A stretch of 64,000 nucleotides of DNA from Fibrobacter sp. UWH4. Its GTDB lineage: Bacteria; Fibrobacterota; Fibrobacteria; Fibrobacterales; Fibrobacteraceae. The DNA lies in contig NZ_FRAY01000001.1 in assembly GCF_900142475.1 (NCBI RefSeq), positions 496,001 to 560,000 of the forward strand, given 5' to 3'. The translations under genes and the position numbers were made by a program. Numbering within the stretch: position 1 is the first letter of the stretch; each line of letters opens with the position of its first letter. Positions 50,934 to 63,600 of this stretch are shown one piece after another. The notes under the pieces are model-generated. The model ran no database searches, was not told the DNA's origin, and saw only the letters and a program-made list of their open reading frames with translations.

Positions 50934-51653
50934 ATGTCCAAGAAGAACGTCAAAAAAAACAAGAAAAATTCTACCCGCAAGAACTACAAAATCGAAGCTC
51001 TTGAGCCTCGTTTGATGATGGATGCGTCCGCGGATAATTGGTTGGCCGAAAATGCCCTAACTCAATCAACGCAGATGAATTCTTTTGTTGATAATATTTG
51101 TGCTAGTTCTGCGGCTGGAGAAAATGATGTTTTCGAAGGTATAAAGAAAATTGATGGAGATAAGATTGAATCTGTAAAAATTAAGGATTTGATTGGTGCC
51201 CAAAGTATGGCATCTAGTTTGAAGTTTGGAAATGATTTTAAAAATATACATAATTATATTGAAAAATGTGTTGAAGAATGTCGTAAAGATGCGTGTGCTA
51301 CAGAATGCTTAGCTTATCAAAATGCGGAAATCGTTTATGAAACTCTCTTGAAGTCTTCGAAATCAACGCCAGAAGAAATTAAGGCTGCCAAAGGTGCTAA
51401 GGATGCTTCCTGGCAAATTTATCAGAATAAACTAAAAACAGCTGTGGTTACGACGGATGATTTGTATACAAAACTGACTGATGCAAGAACCAAACCGGTA
51501 AACATTTCGTTTGCCAAGGATGGTAATGGAGCTATTGTTGTTGAATTTTCTGGAAACAGGACCTCTGTTGAACAAAGTCTGAATAGTCAGATAGTTCCTG
51601 AAGTAAGTGAAGAAACCCTTTTGGATGTAAAGTTTGAAGATAGTTATGTTTAG
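50934..51653 (+). CDS. Giant LEPR-XLL/RTX protein, N-terminal part ending at an in-frame TAG
   Basis: The 239-residue product begins MSKKNVKKNKKNSTRKN (strongly basic) and then carries IEALEPRLMMDASADNW, the LEPR-XLL signature found at the N-terminus of very large exported proteins. The rest is helical/beta with a Cys-rich KCVEECRKDACATECLAY segment. The frame stops at TAG 51651-51653. The same frame continues without another stop to the end of the window. ATG 50934 follows GGGAG; TTG 50922 would add four residues. There is no Sec signal peptide, as expected for a type I-like exported giant protein. Either the TAG is a recent mutation, a sequence error, or it is read through. Confidence 0.75.
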   Translation: MSKKNVKKNKKNSTRKNYKIEALEPRLMMDASADNWLAENALTQSTQMNSFVDNICASSAAGENDVFEGIKKIDGDKIESVKIKDLIGAQSMASSLKFGNDFKNIHNYIEKCVEECRKDACATECLAYQNAEIVYETLLKSSKSTPEEIKAAKGAKDASWQIYQNKLKTAVVTTDDLYTKLTDARTKPVNISFAKDGNGAIVVEFSGNRTSVEQSLNSQIVPEVSEETLLDVKFEDSYV

Positions 51654-54600
51654 GAAAATCGTTATAAGTGGTCGTTTAAAATTGATGGTGATGTAAAAAA
51701 TGGTATTGAACAACAATTTGCCGCTGCAACAGCGTTACATTTTAAGCAGGACCAAGGTGCTGGTAAAATTGATGCGAAATTAGGAACATTGGGCTTGTTG
51801 TCTAAAGTGGATACAGATGAAACTTTACCTGATTTTTCTGTTGTAGGCTCGTTTGTTGGTGGACAAAATATAACACCGAAATACGAGAAGGCTTATAATG
51901 TTGATTTGAATTTCGCTTTAGATAATGCGAATGGCTTGCTGGATAATAATCTGACTCTCAATAGCCCGTCGGACTTGTGCTTGAACGGCGTAGGAATTTC
52001 GTCGTTATCCAATGCTTCATGGGGCGTGAACGATACTTTGTTGTCGCAGATTAAGCATGTTCAAATGGGTGATGTGCTTAATACATTAAATGATATGTTA
52101 CACGATTTGTCGATGGCGGCTTTAAAAAATGATGATCTTTTAAAAAATGATGTTCTTGACGGAATGCTAGATCAAAAGTCAACATCCTTGATTAATTTTT
52201 CAACGATGTTTGATCCAATAATCAAGTATCCTCCGAAATCGATGCAGGAATTGATGAATCGTTTGCAAGAATTGTCAAATATTTGGAATACGGGGTGTGG
52301 TGTTCCTTTGACTCCAATTCATGCAACGATATCAGAAAGTAATGGAGATTATACTTTAAATATTCCTTTTTTAATTTTTTCGGGCAATACATCTAAGGTT
52401 AGTTTGTCGAACTATTTCTTGAAACAAATTGTTAACGGAAAGAATAGCACGTATTTGGATAAAATTGGCTTGTCTGTGGTTGACAAAAATGCTCTTGATT
52501 ATGAGAATTCGTCGCTGCTGTGCTTTAATATGGATATTGCTTTAACGAATCAAGGCCGTTTGATAATTGAAAAAGACTCAACATTAAAGAATATCTTAAA
52601 TTACGATTCAAGTAAATCTGAAACCCTTTCTCAATTGGGAAAATCATATGCCGTTGTTGCAACTAGAGCTATTGCTGAAGAAATTGATGTAGAAATTTCT
52701 GAAGATATCGAAATATTGTTGAGTGATGGCAAAAAAAGTCAAAATGTATCTATTAAGAAAGGCGTTGTTGATAACAGTTCGATTTCACAAGACATTCTTA
52801 CGGGTTTGTCGTTAAAAGATTCTGCAGCTTCGGTATACCATAATAGTGGTTGCTGTTTATTTGAAATTTCGCCAACTATTAGTGTTGATATAAATGTTGT
52901 TAGTGGAAAATCGCAGGAAATAGGAGTCCTTGGGAAACGATCTTTTGAAAAGTCGTATTTGTTTAACTTGATTGCCGGCAGTTCGTTAACTATTGATGGG
53001 AATACTTATACAGTAGAAAAATATAAAGAAAGAGATTTTGTTTCCTTAATTGGAGGAACTCTTAGTAACAAGAGTGGATTTAAAGTCTCGTTTGTAGAAC
53101 CGGATGGGCTCGCTCCTATTTTGTTAATTCAGAATGAGTTAGATGATTTTTCTACTTTTGGAGGTGGTAAACTTTGTAGAACATTGATTTTGTATAGGAA
53201 TGAACAAAATCATGTTGTTGAAAAAAATGAGTTGGCGAATCCTTTTACATTGACTTTTGAAATGTCAAGTTCTGTAGTGGATGCTTATTCGACTACCTCA
53301 ACAAAGGTAAAAACATTTGTACTTAATTTTGAACCAGAAGATTTTGCCGCCTGCAATACAGGAGATGATGTAGCAAGAGTTGTAAATGAAAAGTTGTCTA
53401 GATATGTTTTAGTTGCTTCTAGTGGGAAACAGGCCGTTGTTGCTGAAATTGTTCATGAGGAGAACTTGAGTACAAAGACAACTTTGCAAAAAATAGTTTT
53501 TAGGTGCAGTGGGCCGTCTTTTAAGGTGACTGCTTCTGAAGATACTCTTGGTTTTGCAAAAAATACTGCGGTTAATTCGTCGTCTGATTCTATACGTTTG
53601 GATATCGATGGATCTATATATGATGTTAGTTTGTATGATTCTCTAAATGATGCGCTAGATGATGGGGCTGGTAATGACTTGACTATAGAGAATTTGGTTA
53701 AGATTATTCAGAAAAAAATTAAACAGAAGTATTCGAAGGATGTGGATATTGATTCCACAGGAACATCGTTTAAAAAGCTAAAAAAGATTGAAGGCTTGAA
53801 TGGGTTTACGCTAGTTGATGCTTTAGGCTTGAATGATGGCGTTGATTCTTCTACGTCTGAAACGGAAAGACAAAAAATTGTAAAGCCTTTGGTTGCGATC
53901 TCAAATGTTACATTGCTGATGTCTGATACGATTAAGCCAAGTGCTTTGAGTGCTCATGCGAATATGGGTATGCTTGGCATAGATTTTACAGGAAAAGTCC
54001 ATTTTGAGGCTGGTTATAAAAAAACGGCGTCTAGTTGGAATGATTTTTTGACAAGTAAACAGAAGATTTGGTCATATAACTCCTTATCAAATAATGATTT
54101 GAACGCAAATTTGTCTTCTGGGATGACGGGGACGGTTGTATCGGCAAATCTGTTCTCTTTTGATAATATCTCGAATGAATGGTTGTTCAGCCCTAATATT
54201 ATTGATGGCTCGGTAAAGAATTATTATTCATCGTTCTCCAACTTGCAAATGTCTGATGTCGTTTTGTCGGTGTCGGATAAGTTGACTGATTTTCTTACCA
54301 ATAAAATTGTTGATAATGAATTCTTGAAAAAGAATATCCCGCTGTTAGGTAAATCTGCGACGGACGTTTTGGGAATTTATGCAAAGGTTTCGGAACTGAT
54401 TAGTGAATTGCAACGTAATACTCCGGCCACGTTGCAAGAATTGAGTGCTCGCTTAGAAAAGTCGCTTGGTGCAAAACTAGCGTTCTCCATAGAACGAACG
54501 GGTATTAAAGTCTCTTTTGATTGGACGAAAGATGTTGGTGGTAATAAAGTTGCCATAGGCAGCTTGGCTTTGGGATCCGATAAGGTTTATGTGGGTGGTA

Positions 54601-57600
54601 ATGCAGAAGCGTATTTAAACGGTAATGTTCATGTCATATTGGATATGATTGTTAAACCGTCAAGAAATGCTGGTGGATCTCTTCTTGATGTTGAAATCAA
54701 GGATACCTCTTCGGTTGATTTTAAAGTTTACATGAAGGGAAACCCGCTTAAGTTTGATTTGTCTGTGTCAGGTGGTGGATTAAGTGCGTCGCTGCTGAAG
54801 GTCGTGAGTACAAATGATAATCCGAGCTATTTGAATATGATGGCTCACATGAATCTCAAATTTAATTTGAAAGACGATAAATTTGTCTTAGATAATACGA
54901 CTGATTTTAGAATTGGTGGCGAGTTACATGTTGAATGTGCTGGGTTGAATGTTGGCTCGGTGAAACTTGGCGTGTATGGCGATGATTCGTCGACTATTGA
55001 ATGTTGGGATGGAAATGAAAGTAATCAATCTGGGACTTTTGATATTGCGCGTCTGACGGATATCAATGTTGTATGTGATAAACTTGGTTTAAAAAGCGAT
55101 TCAGCTAAAGAAAAAAAAGGAAATCTTGTTTTAAATCTTAATACAGCGAATATTGATTTTGAAAAATTCTCGTTTTTCCAAAAATTGAGGCTTGTCGCAG
55201 ATGGCTTGAGTTCGGTATTGCGTAAGGCTCAACTTGGTGTAAGTAAGACGTTTGTTTCTGAATCTATTCGTAAAATTCCGATGGTCGGAGATGCCATTGT
55301 TGCTGGTGCAGATTGCTTGTCAGAATTGGATTCGAAATTTATTGAACCGTTCCGAAAGTATGTTTATGGAGATCATGAATTAGATGCGGGTGTAGTTGCT
55401 GAATACCTATACGATATGTTGTCTAATGCAAATCTGTTGAAGAATTTAGATAAATGTAGTGAATCCAGTAAGATTGCTTGGGCCGGCTCTGTATTTGATA
55501 AATATTTCACGCGAGATGAAAATAATGGTGTCGTTCAGTACAATTATGATGCTCAAAAAGGATGTGCTGAATGGCATGTTTGTATTGGAGGCGAATATAC
55601 ATTAAATGCAAATGGTGATTTTGATATAGGTTTTTCTGGGTTGGGCTTAAGAGGTGAAGGTGGTGTAGAAACAAAATTTGAATGGAAATGGAATATTGGC
55701 TTTGGTATATCGAAAACTGAAGGTGCTTATATTCTTCTTTCAAATGGAACCGATGTCGATGACTCGTCAAAAAAGATAAAAGCGGATGGATTTAAGGTAA
55801 AGGCTAACCAAGATTCCGATTCTGATGATAAGACGAGTAATGATGTTGATCGTTACGAGATGACAGGTGATGATATTGAGCTTACGCTGACAATTACACC
55901 GACTGCTATAGCTAATGCCTCGCTTGGTTTTTTGAACGCTGATGTTAAAGTGTTGTCAAACGCACAAACCTTGCGTTTGGGTGTTGATTTGAATGATGGT
56001 AAGAATGGTTCTGATAGCTTAGTGGACGATAAACGTACCGATAAAGGTAAGGATTCTAAAATAAAGATTTCTGATTTAGGCAAGGCGCTTTCTGTTGAGG
56101 CGAACCTAACGGGAAATGTTGACTTTGAGGCGAAATTAACTTTAGGCTTGGATTTGAGTTCAACGGGAGTTTCAATTGGATTCCCGGAACTTGGGGCTAA
56201 TTTCGAAATGAAATGGTCTGCAGAATATGGCAATATTGCTGGTAAATTAAATTCGCTTGGTTTTAACAGTATTTACTTAGATGCAGGCAGCTTTGCTGAT
56301 AGAGTCCTCGGTCCGATGTTAGAAAAAATTAAGAAGGTTGTGGAACCCTTGCAACCGCTTATTGATTTCTTACAAATGGAAATTCCTGTTATCAATAAAT
56401 TGCCTGTTGGTGCAAAGCATATAAAAATGTTAGACATAGTAAAGTCATTTGCAAAGGGTAAAGTTGATTTGGGCTTCTTAGATGATGTTGTTCAAATTGG
56501 CAATTTGATATCAAGTTACAAGAATTTGAATTTGAAGAAACTTGACCTTGGTAGTTTGGAATTGGTCGGTGCTTCTGTTGACTTTACGAAGGAATTAAAT
56601 GGCCTCATTGATTTTAATGTTGGAAGTATTTCTTTAAAACCTGGTTCAGACCCAACAGCCAATGCGGCGGATGAAGCTCACAATGTGAGTGAAACGGAAA
56701 AATTATTCGGGAAAAATAATGGTACATATGGCTGGGCGTTCCCAATTATTCAGAGTCCAGCAGAACAAGTTATTAAGTTGCTGCTTGGTCAACATGCAGA
56801 CCTTGTGACATATAGAATGCAACCGCTTGTCTTTGAAACGCAATGGGGCAAGAATTTCCCAATTGTCGGACCGCTCTGTGCCGATATTGGCTTTAATTTC
56901 GGTGCTGATATCCAGCTTGCCTTTGGTTGCGATACCTTAGGATTCGGAAAATGGAAAGATAGTCACTTCAAGGATTTCTGGGCCTTGATGGATGGCTTCT
57001 ATATAAATGATTATGATGAAAACGGCGTTGATATTGCTGAAGTTATATTCCATTCGGGAATTACGGCTGGCGCAAGTGTTGGTGGTATTGCAGGGATCAA
57101 TGTCGGTGTTGATTTGGATCTGAATTTGAATTTTGATGATCCCAATAATGATGGCAAGATTCGTTTGCAGGAATTGGCTCGCAATCTTTCACTGAACCCG
57201 TTGACAATTTTTGATGCCTCTGTAACGATGGAAATTGAGGCTTTTGCATACATCAATTATTTTATTGGAAGTGAAAAGTTTAATTTGTGGAAGAGTGGCG
57301 CCATAGAATTGTTCAATACCGATCGAGGAGATGCTGATGAACCGGTATTGACAACGGAACAAAATGGCGATGTATATATCAATATTGGCGATTATGCTGC
57401 TAAAAGAAATAAAGGTGATTTAAGTGATAATGCTGATTCAGTAACGATAAAAGTTAAATCAGCAACGTCATTTGATGTTACCTATAATGGCAAAACTCAA
57501 TCTGTTACAATTGGGGAAAACCGTAGTCTTTATATTTATGCCGGTGAACATAATGATGTTATAAAATTTGAAACGGAAAATAGTGCCGTTGCTAAGTTTA

Positions 57601-60600
57601 ATATCATTATCGATGGTGGAACAGGCAATGATGAAATCGATTTAAGTAAGGTTACTTTAAATGATTCTTGTATTGCTGTTGTAATTGGTGGTTTAGGTGC
57701 TGATATTATTTATGGTGCAAGTGGACGTAATTTCTTGTTTGGAGAAACGGTGCTTCCGTTGCAATATAAAAAGGATGATCAGGAGAAAATAGGAGATGTT
57801 CTTTGCGCTGAGTCTTACCCTGACGATGGCTCTGCAGAAATCAACAAGATTGTTGCAAATGGAACCAAGAAAAATGTGATTTTCGGTGGTGCTGGCGGCG
57901 ATATAATTGTTGGTGGTTTGGGGGCAGACGTTATCTTTGGCGATGGTGGCCGGTATATCAATGGCATTGCGGATAGATATGATATATTTGAAAATGGCGG
58001 CGATGATATAATATATGGTCGTTCGGGTGAAGATTATATCATGGGTGGTGCTGGAGATGATACCATTTGTGGTGGCAACGATAGAGATTTCATTTTTGGA
58101 GGTCTCGGCAAAGACTTAATCTCTGGTGGTGCCGGTGATGACGAAATTGATGCAGGTGAAGGCGTTGATGTCGTCTTTGGCGACGCGCTTCCGCAGGGCA
58201 TCAATGACCTTATCAAAAAGACCTTCCGGACAGGATACATTCCAGAAACATTGAGGACGGGTTTGTCGTTTAATAGTGTTTCTATAGCGCCCCAAAATAT
58301 AAGTTCTTTCTCTTATACAGAAGCTGCTGTTTCGCAGTTTGGTAACGATGTGATTTATGGCGGCGACGGCTCAGATGTTATCTTTGGTGATAATGGACAA
58401 AATAATGGTGATAATGGTGGAAATGATAGAATTTACGGTGGCTCAGGAAATGATTTGATTGATGGTGATGCCGGAAACGACTATGTTGATGGTGGCATTG
58501 GCGAAGATGTGATTTATGGTGGCCAAGGCGACGATACTCTTGATGGCGGTGCCGATAACGACATTGTTTTCGGCGATGATGGCTTCAATGGAAAAAATGG
58601 TAAAGAAACTTCGGATCTTTTCGTAGGTAAGCCCTCCGATGATAATCAGAACAAAACATTTGGACAAAGTATAAGCAAATTTGCTAGAGAGTTCGATTAT
58701 ACCGCGTTTACAAAAGCTGTGGACAAGGGTGGAAACGATATCATTATGGCAGGAAACGGCAGTGATATTGTTGACGGACAGAGTGGTGAAGACACATACA
58801 AAGTCAAGATGATGGATAATGGAAACTTGGCTTACACCAATGTGATGGATTCTGGCGAAAATGATAAACAAGATTCCATGATTATTGATGGTACAGTCAA
58901 TGCGGATGATTTCTTGATTCGTGCATCAACGGAAAATCTTGGCTTTGTTGCGAAATTACCATCGCAAAAGGATGCTCAAATTCAACGAGTCAATTTCTGG
59001 AAAAAAGACGATGCTTATTATGGAATTGAAAATATTTCGTTGAATGCTGGTGCTGGTAACGATAATATTGCTATTGATGGAACGTTGTCTACGATTTCTA
59101 TTGATGCTGGTGCAGGCAATGATTACATTACAGTTGGTCAAATGTTCAATTCCGTCCGTGAAAGTGGCGATGTGAATAGTAATGTATTGCCGAAGGATTC
59201 TTTTGAAACCACGAAAAACGCTAAGGGATATTTAAGCAATGGTGTTGAACATTCCACGTCGATTGTTGGTGGTGAGGGTAATGATACCTTCAACCTGCTC
59301 CATAATACGGCCGCCATTTCGCTTGCTGGTGGTGCTGGTAAAGATACGTTCAATGTGGCGTTGTTCCAAGAAGTACATGATGATGGAACCAAATCAATTA
59401 TTGAAAATGGTCCAGTTACTTTGATCGGTGGAGCAGACACTGATAAGATGAGCATTATCGGCAGTGATGGTGATGATACATTTGTGCTTTCTCAGGGGAA
59501 AGTTCTCGGTAATGGAATAGACATCTTGTCCGTAAGCATTGAGAATAAGAATGTTTATGGTGGCGATGGTGATGATTCTTTCTATGTGCTTGATTCTGTA
59601 GAAAATGAAGTGACCAAGCTGTACGGCAATAAGGGGAATGATAGTTTCTACAATGGTGGTGCTGGAACGGCAGAAGTTCCTGATATTACTGCAAACAGTA
59701 AAAATTCTGATCCGAATGCAATTGGTGTTGATTTTTACAGTGCCGATGGAAAAAATAAACTAGAACTTGCCAAGAGTACTCTTGATGAAGATGGTGTAAG
59801 TAAGACTGTTTATAAAATTAAACTGGATAAGGCACCAAAGGCTGGTGAAATTGTTTCTGTAACGATTTTTGCTCCTGGTGAGACCTCTGAAGCCTTAGAA
59901 CGTGGTGATCGTGGAATTTGGCTTGCTTATAACAATGCAGATGGTGTGGAATGCTATTGCAAGTCTATAACTTATAAATTTGCGGCTAGTGCTGATAACT
60001 CTAATAATGTGCTAGCATGGAATTCCCTTGCCGATGTAAAATTGGTTGCTTTTGGCGACAGTGTTCGTGAAGGTGATGACTACTTCTCGCTGTTGCATAA
60101 TGTGACGATTGAATCAACTGCAACAGATGCCACAGGGGATAATACGCTTTCTAATTTGAAAGATTGTAAAAATGCATTGATCTTCTTTAATGAGTTGGAT
60201 AATTCAAATGGCTTTACGAACCAGTTCTCTGTAACAGATGAATATTTGTTGACGAGTACTGATGTTGCTCAAAAGTCGTTGACTTGTTACTTGAAGGCTT
60301 TGCCTGAAGAAAAAGATATTGTGGCATGGCTCGTGCATGATGGATCTCCGGTGACAATTCCTGTAAGTGATTTGACGAGAAATCAATCTAATAATGCATT
60401 GACTGTTAATTGCGAAACCATGCCGATTAATGGTGTTGATGAAAGTGGGAATCCTGTGGTATCTACAGCCTGCTGGCCAGTTGGAACGAAATTCTATTTC
60501 AATTACAAATCAGATGCGGTTTATGTTGAAGAATCGAGTGTTGTTCAAATGGCGAATAGTACAGATGGCATGACGGCTCATCTGATATATGTTCCGTTTG

Positions 60601-63600
60601 ATAAATCCATAGGACAATATGATGATGAAAATGCGTGCGTGATTGTTCCAAAAACGCAACGCAATAATGCTGGTAACTATAGCTATTATTATGAAACCGC
60701 TGGTACTCAAATAATTATCTGTAGTGTGAGTACGGGTAAACCGATACAGATAAATGGTAATTTGTACTTGGCATGGACAGAACACGAAAATTCCACATCT
60801 GTTACAATTAAAGATGAATTAGATTCTTATAAGGAATCCTCAACTCAAAATATTAAGGATCGTCTCACAGATGATACCATTGCTGATATCAAGGGCCCCA
60901 TGTATGAAGATGGTGCTGGAAAGGAAGCTTCCCTCGGCGATCATGACCTTCTGATGATTCATTATGGTGAAATACCTGATTATACAGAAGGTAGTGACGA
61001 TGAACAGAATGGTATTAGTGATGTTGATAAGGCCGCACGCAAAGCTGCTGAAGAAGAGGCTGCCAAGTTCGATGAAGGCAACAGCAAGGACCGAATCTTT
61101 GTAAACAACCGTAATAATACTAAGGCCGGTGTGCAAAATGACCTTAACGCCTTGAACGATGTGGCCACATTTGACAATATCCTTATCGCCAAGGATGTTG
61201 ATTCTGCATCGGTTTTGCAAAAGACAGAAGATGTCGTAAAACAGGCCGATACGGAATGGCGTGATTCCGATAAGCATTCCCTGCGCTTGGACCATAAGGA
61301 TGCCGGGGCTTCGGTCACGAACCAGTTTAATTTGGGCAATATGGAGTATGCCGAAATCAATCTGGGCCAAGGCGTAGACCGAGTTGATGTACACAAGACT
61401 GTCTATCGTGAAGATGGCTTCCAGACCTTTACGGTGGTGAATAGCGGTAAGGGCGGCGATACCGTCAATGTGCACAGCTATGCCGAAGAAAAGTCCGATA
61501 AGATTGCGACATTGAAAAATCTGTCTGCGACGAACTATAATGGCTCTATAAAGAACGTTGTTGCGTACAATGTGTCTGGCTTAACTTTCTGTGAAGGCAA
61601 GTCTGCTGCTACATTGACTAGTGTTAAGAATGCCAATGCTACGGCTGAAAAGAATGGCCTAATTGATAGAAATAGGGTCTTCTTGAACGTCGAATTTTCT
61701 GATGGTACGCTTCAACGTCGTGAAATTGTGTTGGATGCATACGATATTACGAAGATGCTTTTGCTCAAGCGTGCGCTAACGCCTGTGGCACTGGGAGTTT
61801 CAATCGTTTCGATGTATCTGGCGAATGGTTATACGGGCGATGGCTTGCTGGTTGTAAACGCACAGAGCGGTAATGATACCATTAATGCTATGGGTGACAA
61901 TGATGCTGATGGCAAGTCCAAGGTGACTCGCGAAGGCATGGTTGTAATTGGCGGAACAGGTAACGATACACTCAAGGTCAATACGAACGTAATCGCCTTT
62001 GGTGACCGTGGTCAGGTGATTTACGAGAATGAAAAGGGTGAGGTGGTTACCCGCCTGGGTTCGCTGGATGTGGATTCGTCTATTACCAAAGATGATGTCT
62101 TGGACCAGTACGATTACACGACTCCTTCGGCAAAGACCCAGAAAGTCAACGGAAAGGATGTTCCCGTTACCAACTATTATCAGACCGACGGTGTGGTGCG
62201 TGACCCCAAGTATATCCATTCTGTAAGTGAAAAGGTTGGCGGAACCGATACGATTATCGCCAATGGCGATAGAAATGTGGTTCTTGGCGGTGCCGGTGCC
62301 GATACTATTTCCCTGAATGGTTCTGATAACGTTGCTGTTGGTGATAATGGCGAAGTCAAGTTTGCTAATAGTGTTGTGGTCAAGAACGCTTCTGGCGATG
62401 TGGTTAATCATGTTTATGGTGATTCTACCAAGACTTACCTGAACTATGTGCAGTCTACGTTTGATGCAGATGGCGATACGGACACGATTACAACCAAGGA
62501 TGGAAAGAATGTTGTAATTGGCGGTACCGCTTCCGACAGGATTGCTACTGGCAATGGTAACGATATTATTGTCGGTGATGGTGGCGAAGCTTATGTGGAC
62601 CGCAATCGTGAAGCCCTCTTGGTGAGCAACCAGGGCCGTAATCTTGATGGTAATAGCGCGGGTTCCGATGTCATTAAGACAAGCGGCGGCGACAACGTTA
62701 TCTTGGGCGGTTTGAATTCCCAGTCTAGAGACTTCGATTTCGTTAAGAATGAGCAGTCTGGAGAATGGGAAACGACCTCTGTTGACGAAAATAATGAAGA
62801 CCTGATTGTGGCTGGCTCCGGCAAGGATGTTGTGTTCGGCGATAATGCCTATGCGTCCTTCCGTGGAAATTACAAGATGGTCGAAGAAAAGTTGAATACC
62901 AAACTTCCGACTTTCCAGACGGGTAATTCCAGTGAAGAAAAGAATATCTCTGATACTTCTATTCTGAGCTTCAACTTTACGGGTGATTCCGACAAGAAAA
63001 TTACCCCGGAAATGGAAGCTGGTGTAGAATCCGCTAAGAACTGGAATAATATTTCGGGTCTTTTGTCCGGGACTTACGGTAATAATGACAATGAAATTGT
63101 CCGCTTTGATGACGGTACCCGTGCAAGCGCTATTAGCGTAAGCTACGGCGGTCATGAAAATCATCGTAACACGTCTACGGATTCCCGTATTAACCTGCAA
63201 GGTTACAACCATTGGCTCAATGGTGACGACGGAAATACGATCTTGATGAATTCGGGCCTTATGTCTACTGCGCCGAACCAGCAGTGCGGCAGCCTCTTGG
63301 AAGTGTCTGTCGATGGTCTTGCTCAGTATTACGAAAGCTACGATGTCATTGTTTATCTCGATATTCCGGATTCCCATTCTTCTGCAAACGAAAGTGTTCG
63401 TAAGATTACTTTGTCTACGGAAGATGGTAAGTTTACGAAGTCGTACTATATTGATGATAGGGCTGGAAAGACATTTAGTGGCTCTCTTGTCAAAGGTAAC
63501 AACGAGACTGTTCAAGGCGCCATTAACGCTGTGAAATCTGATGATAAAAATGTTGTTCAGAACTATGTTGTCTTTAAGGTAGGCAAACAGTTTGCTGCAG

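Noticed and set aside
57781-57900. Suspected frameshift in the giant gene at the first RTX repeats
   Set aside because: Re-reading each codon shows the frame from 51654 is the frame of the nonapeptides; no shift is needed.
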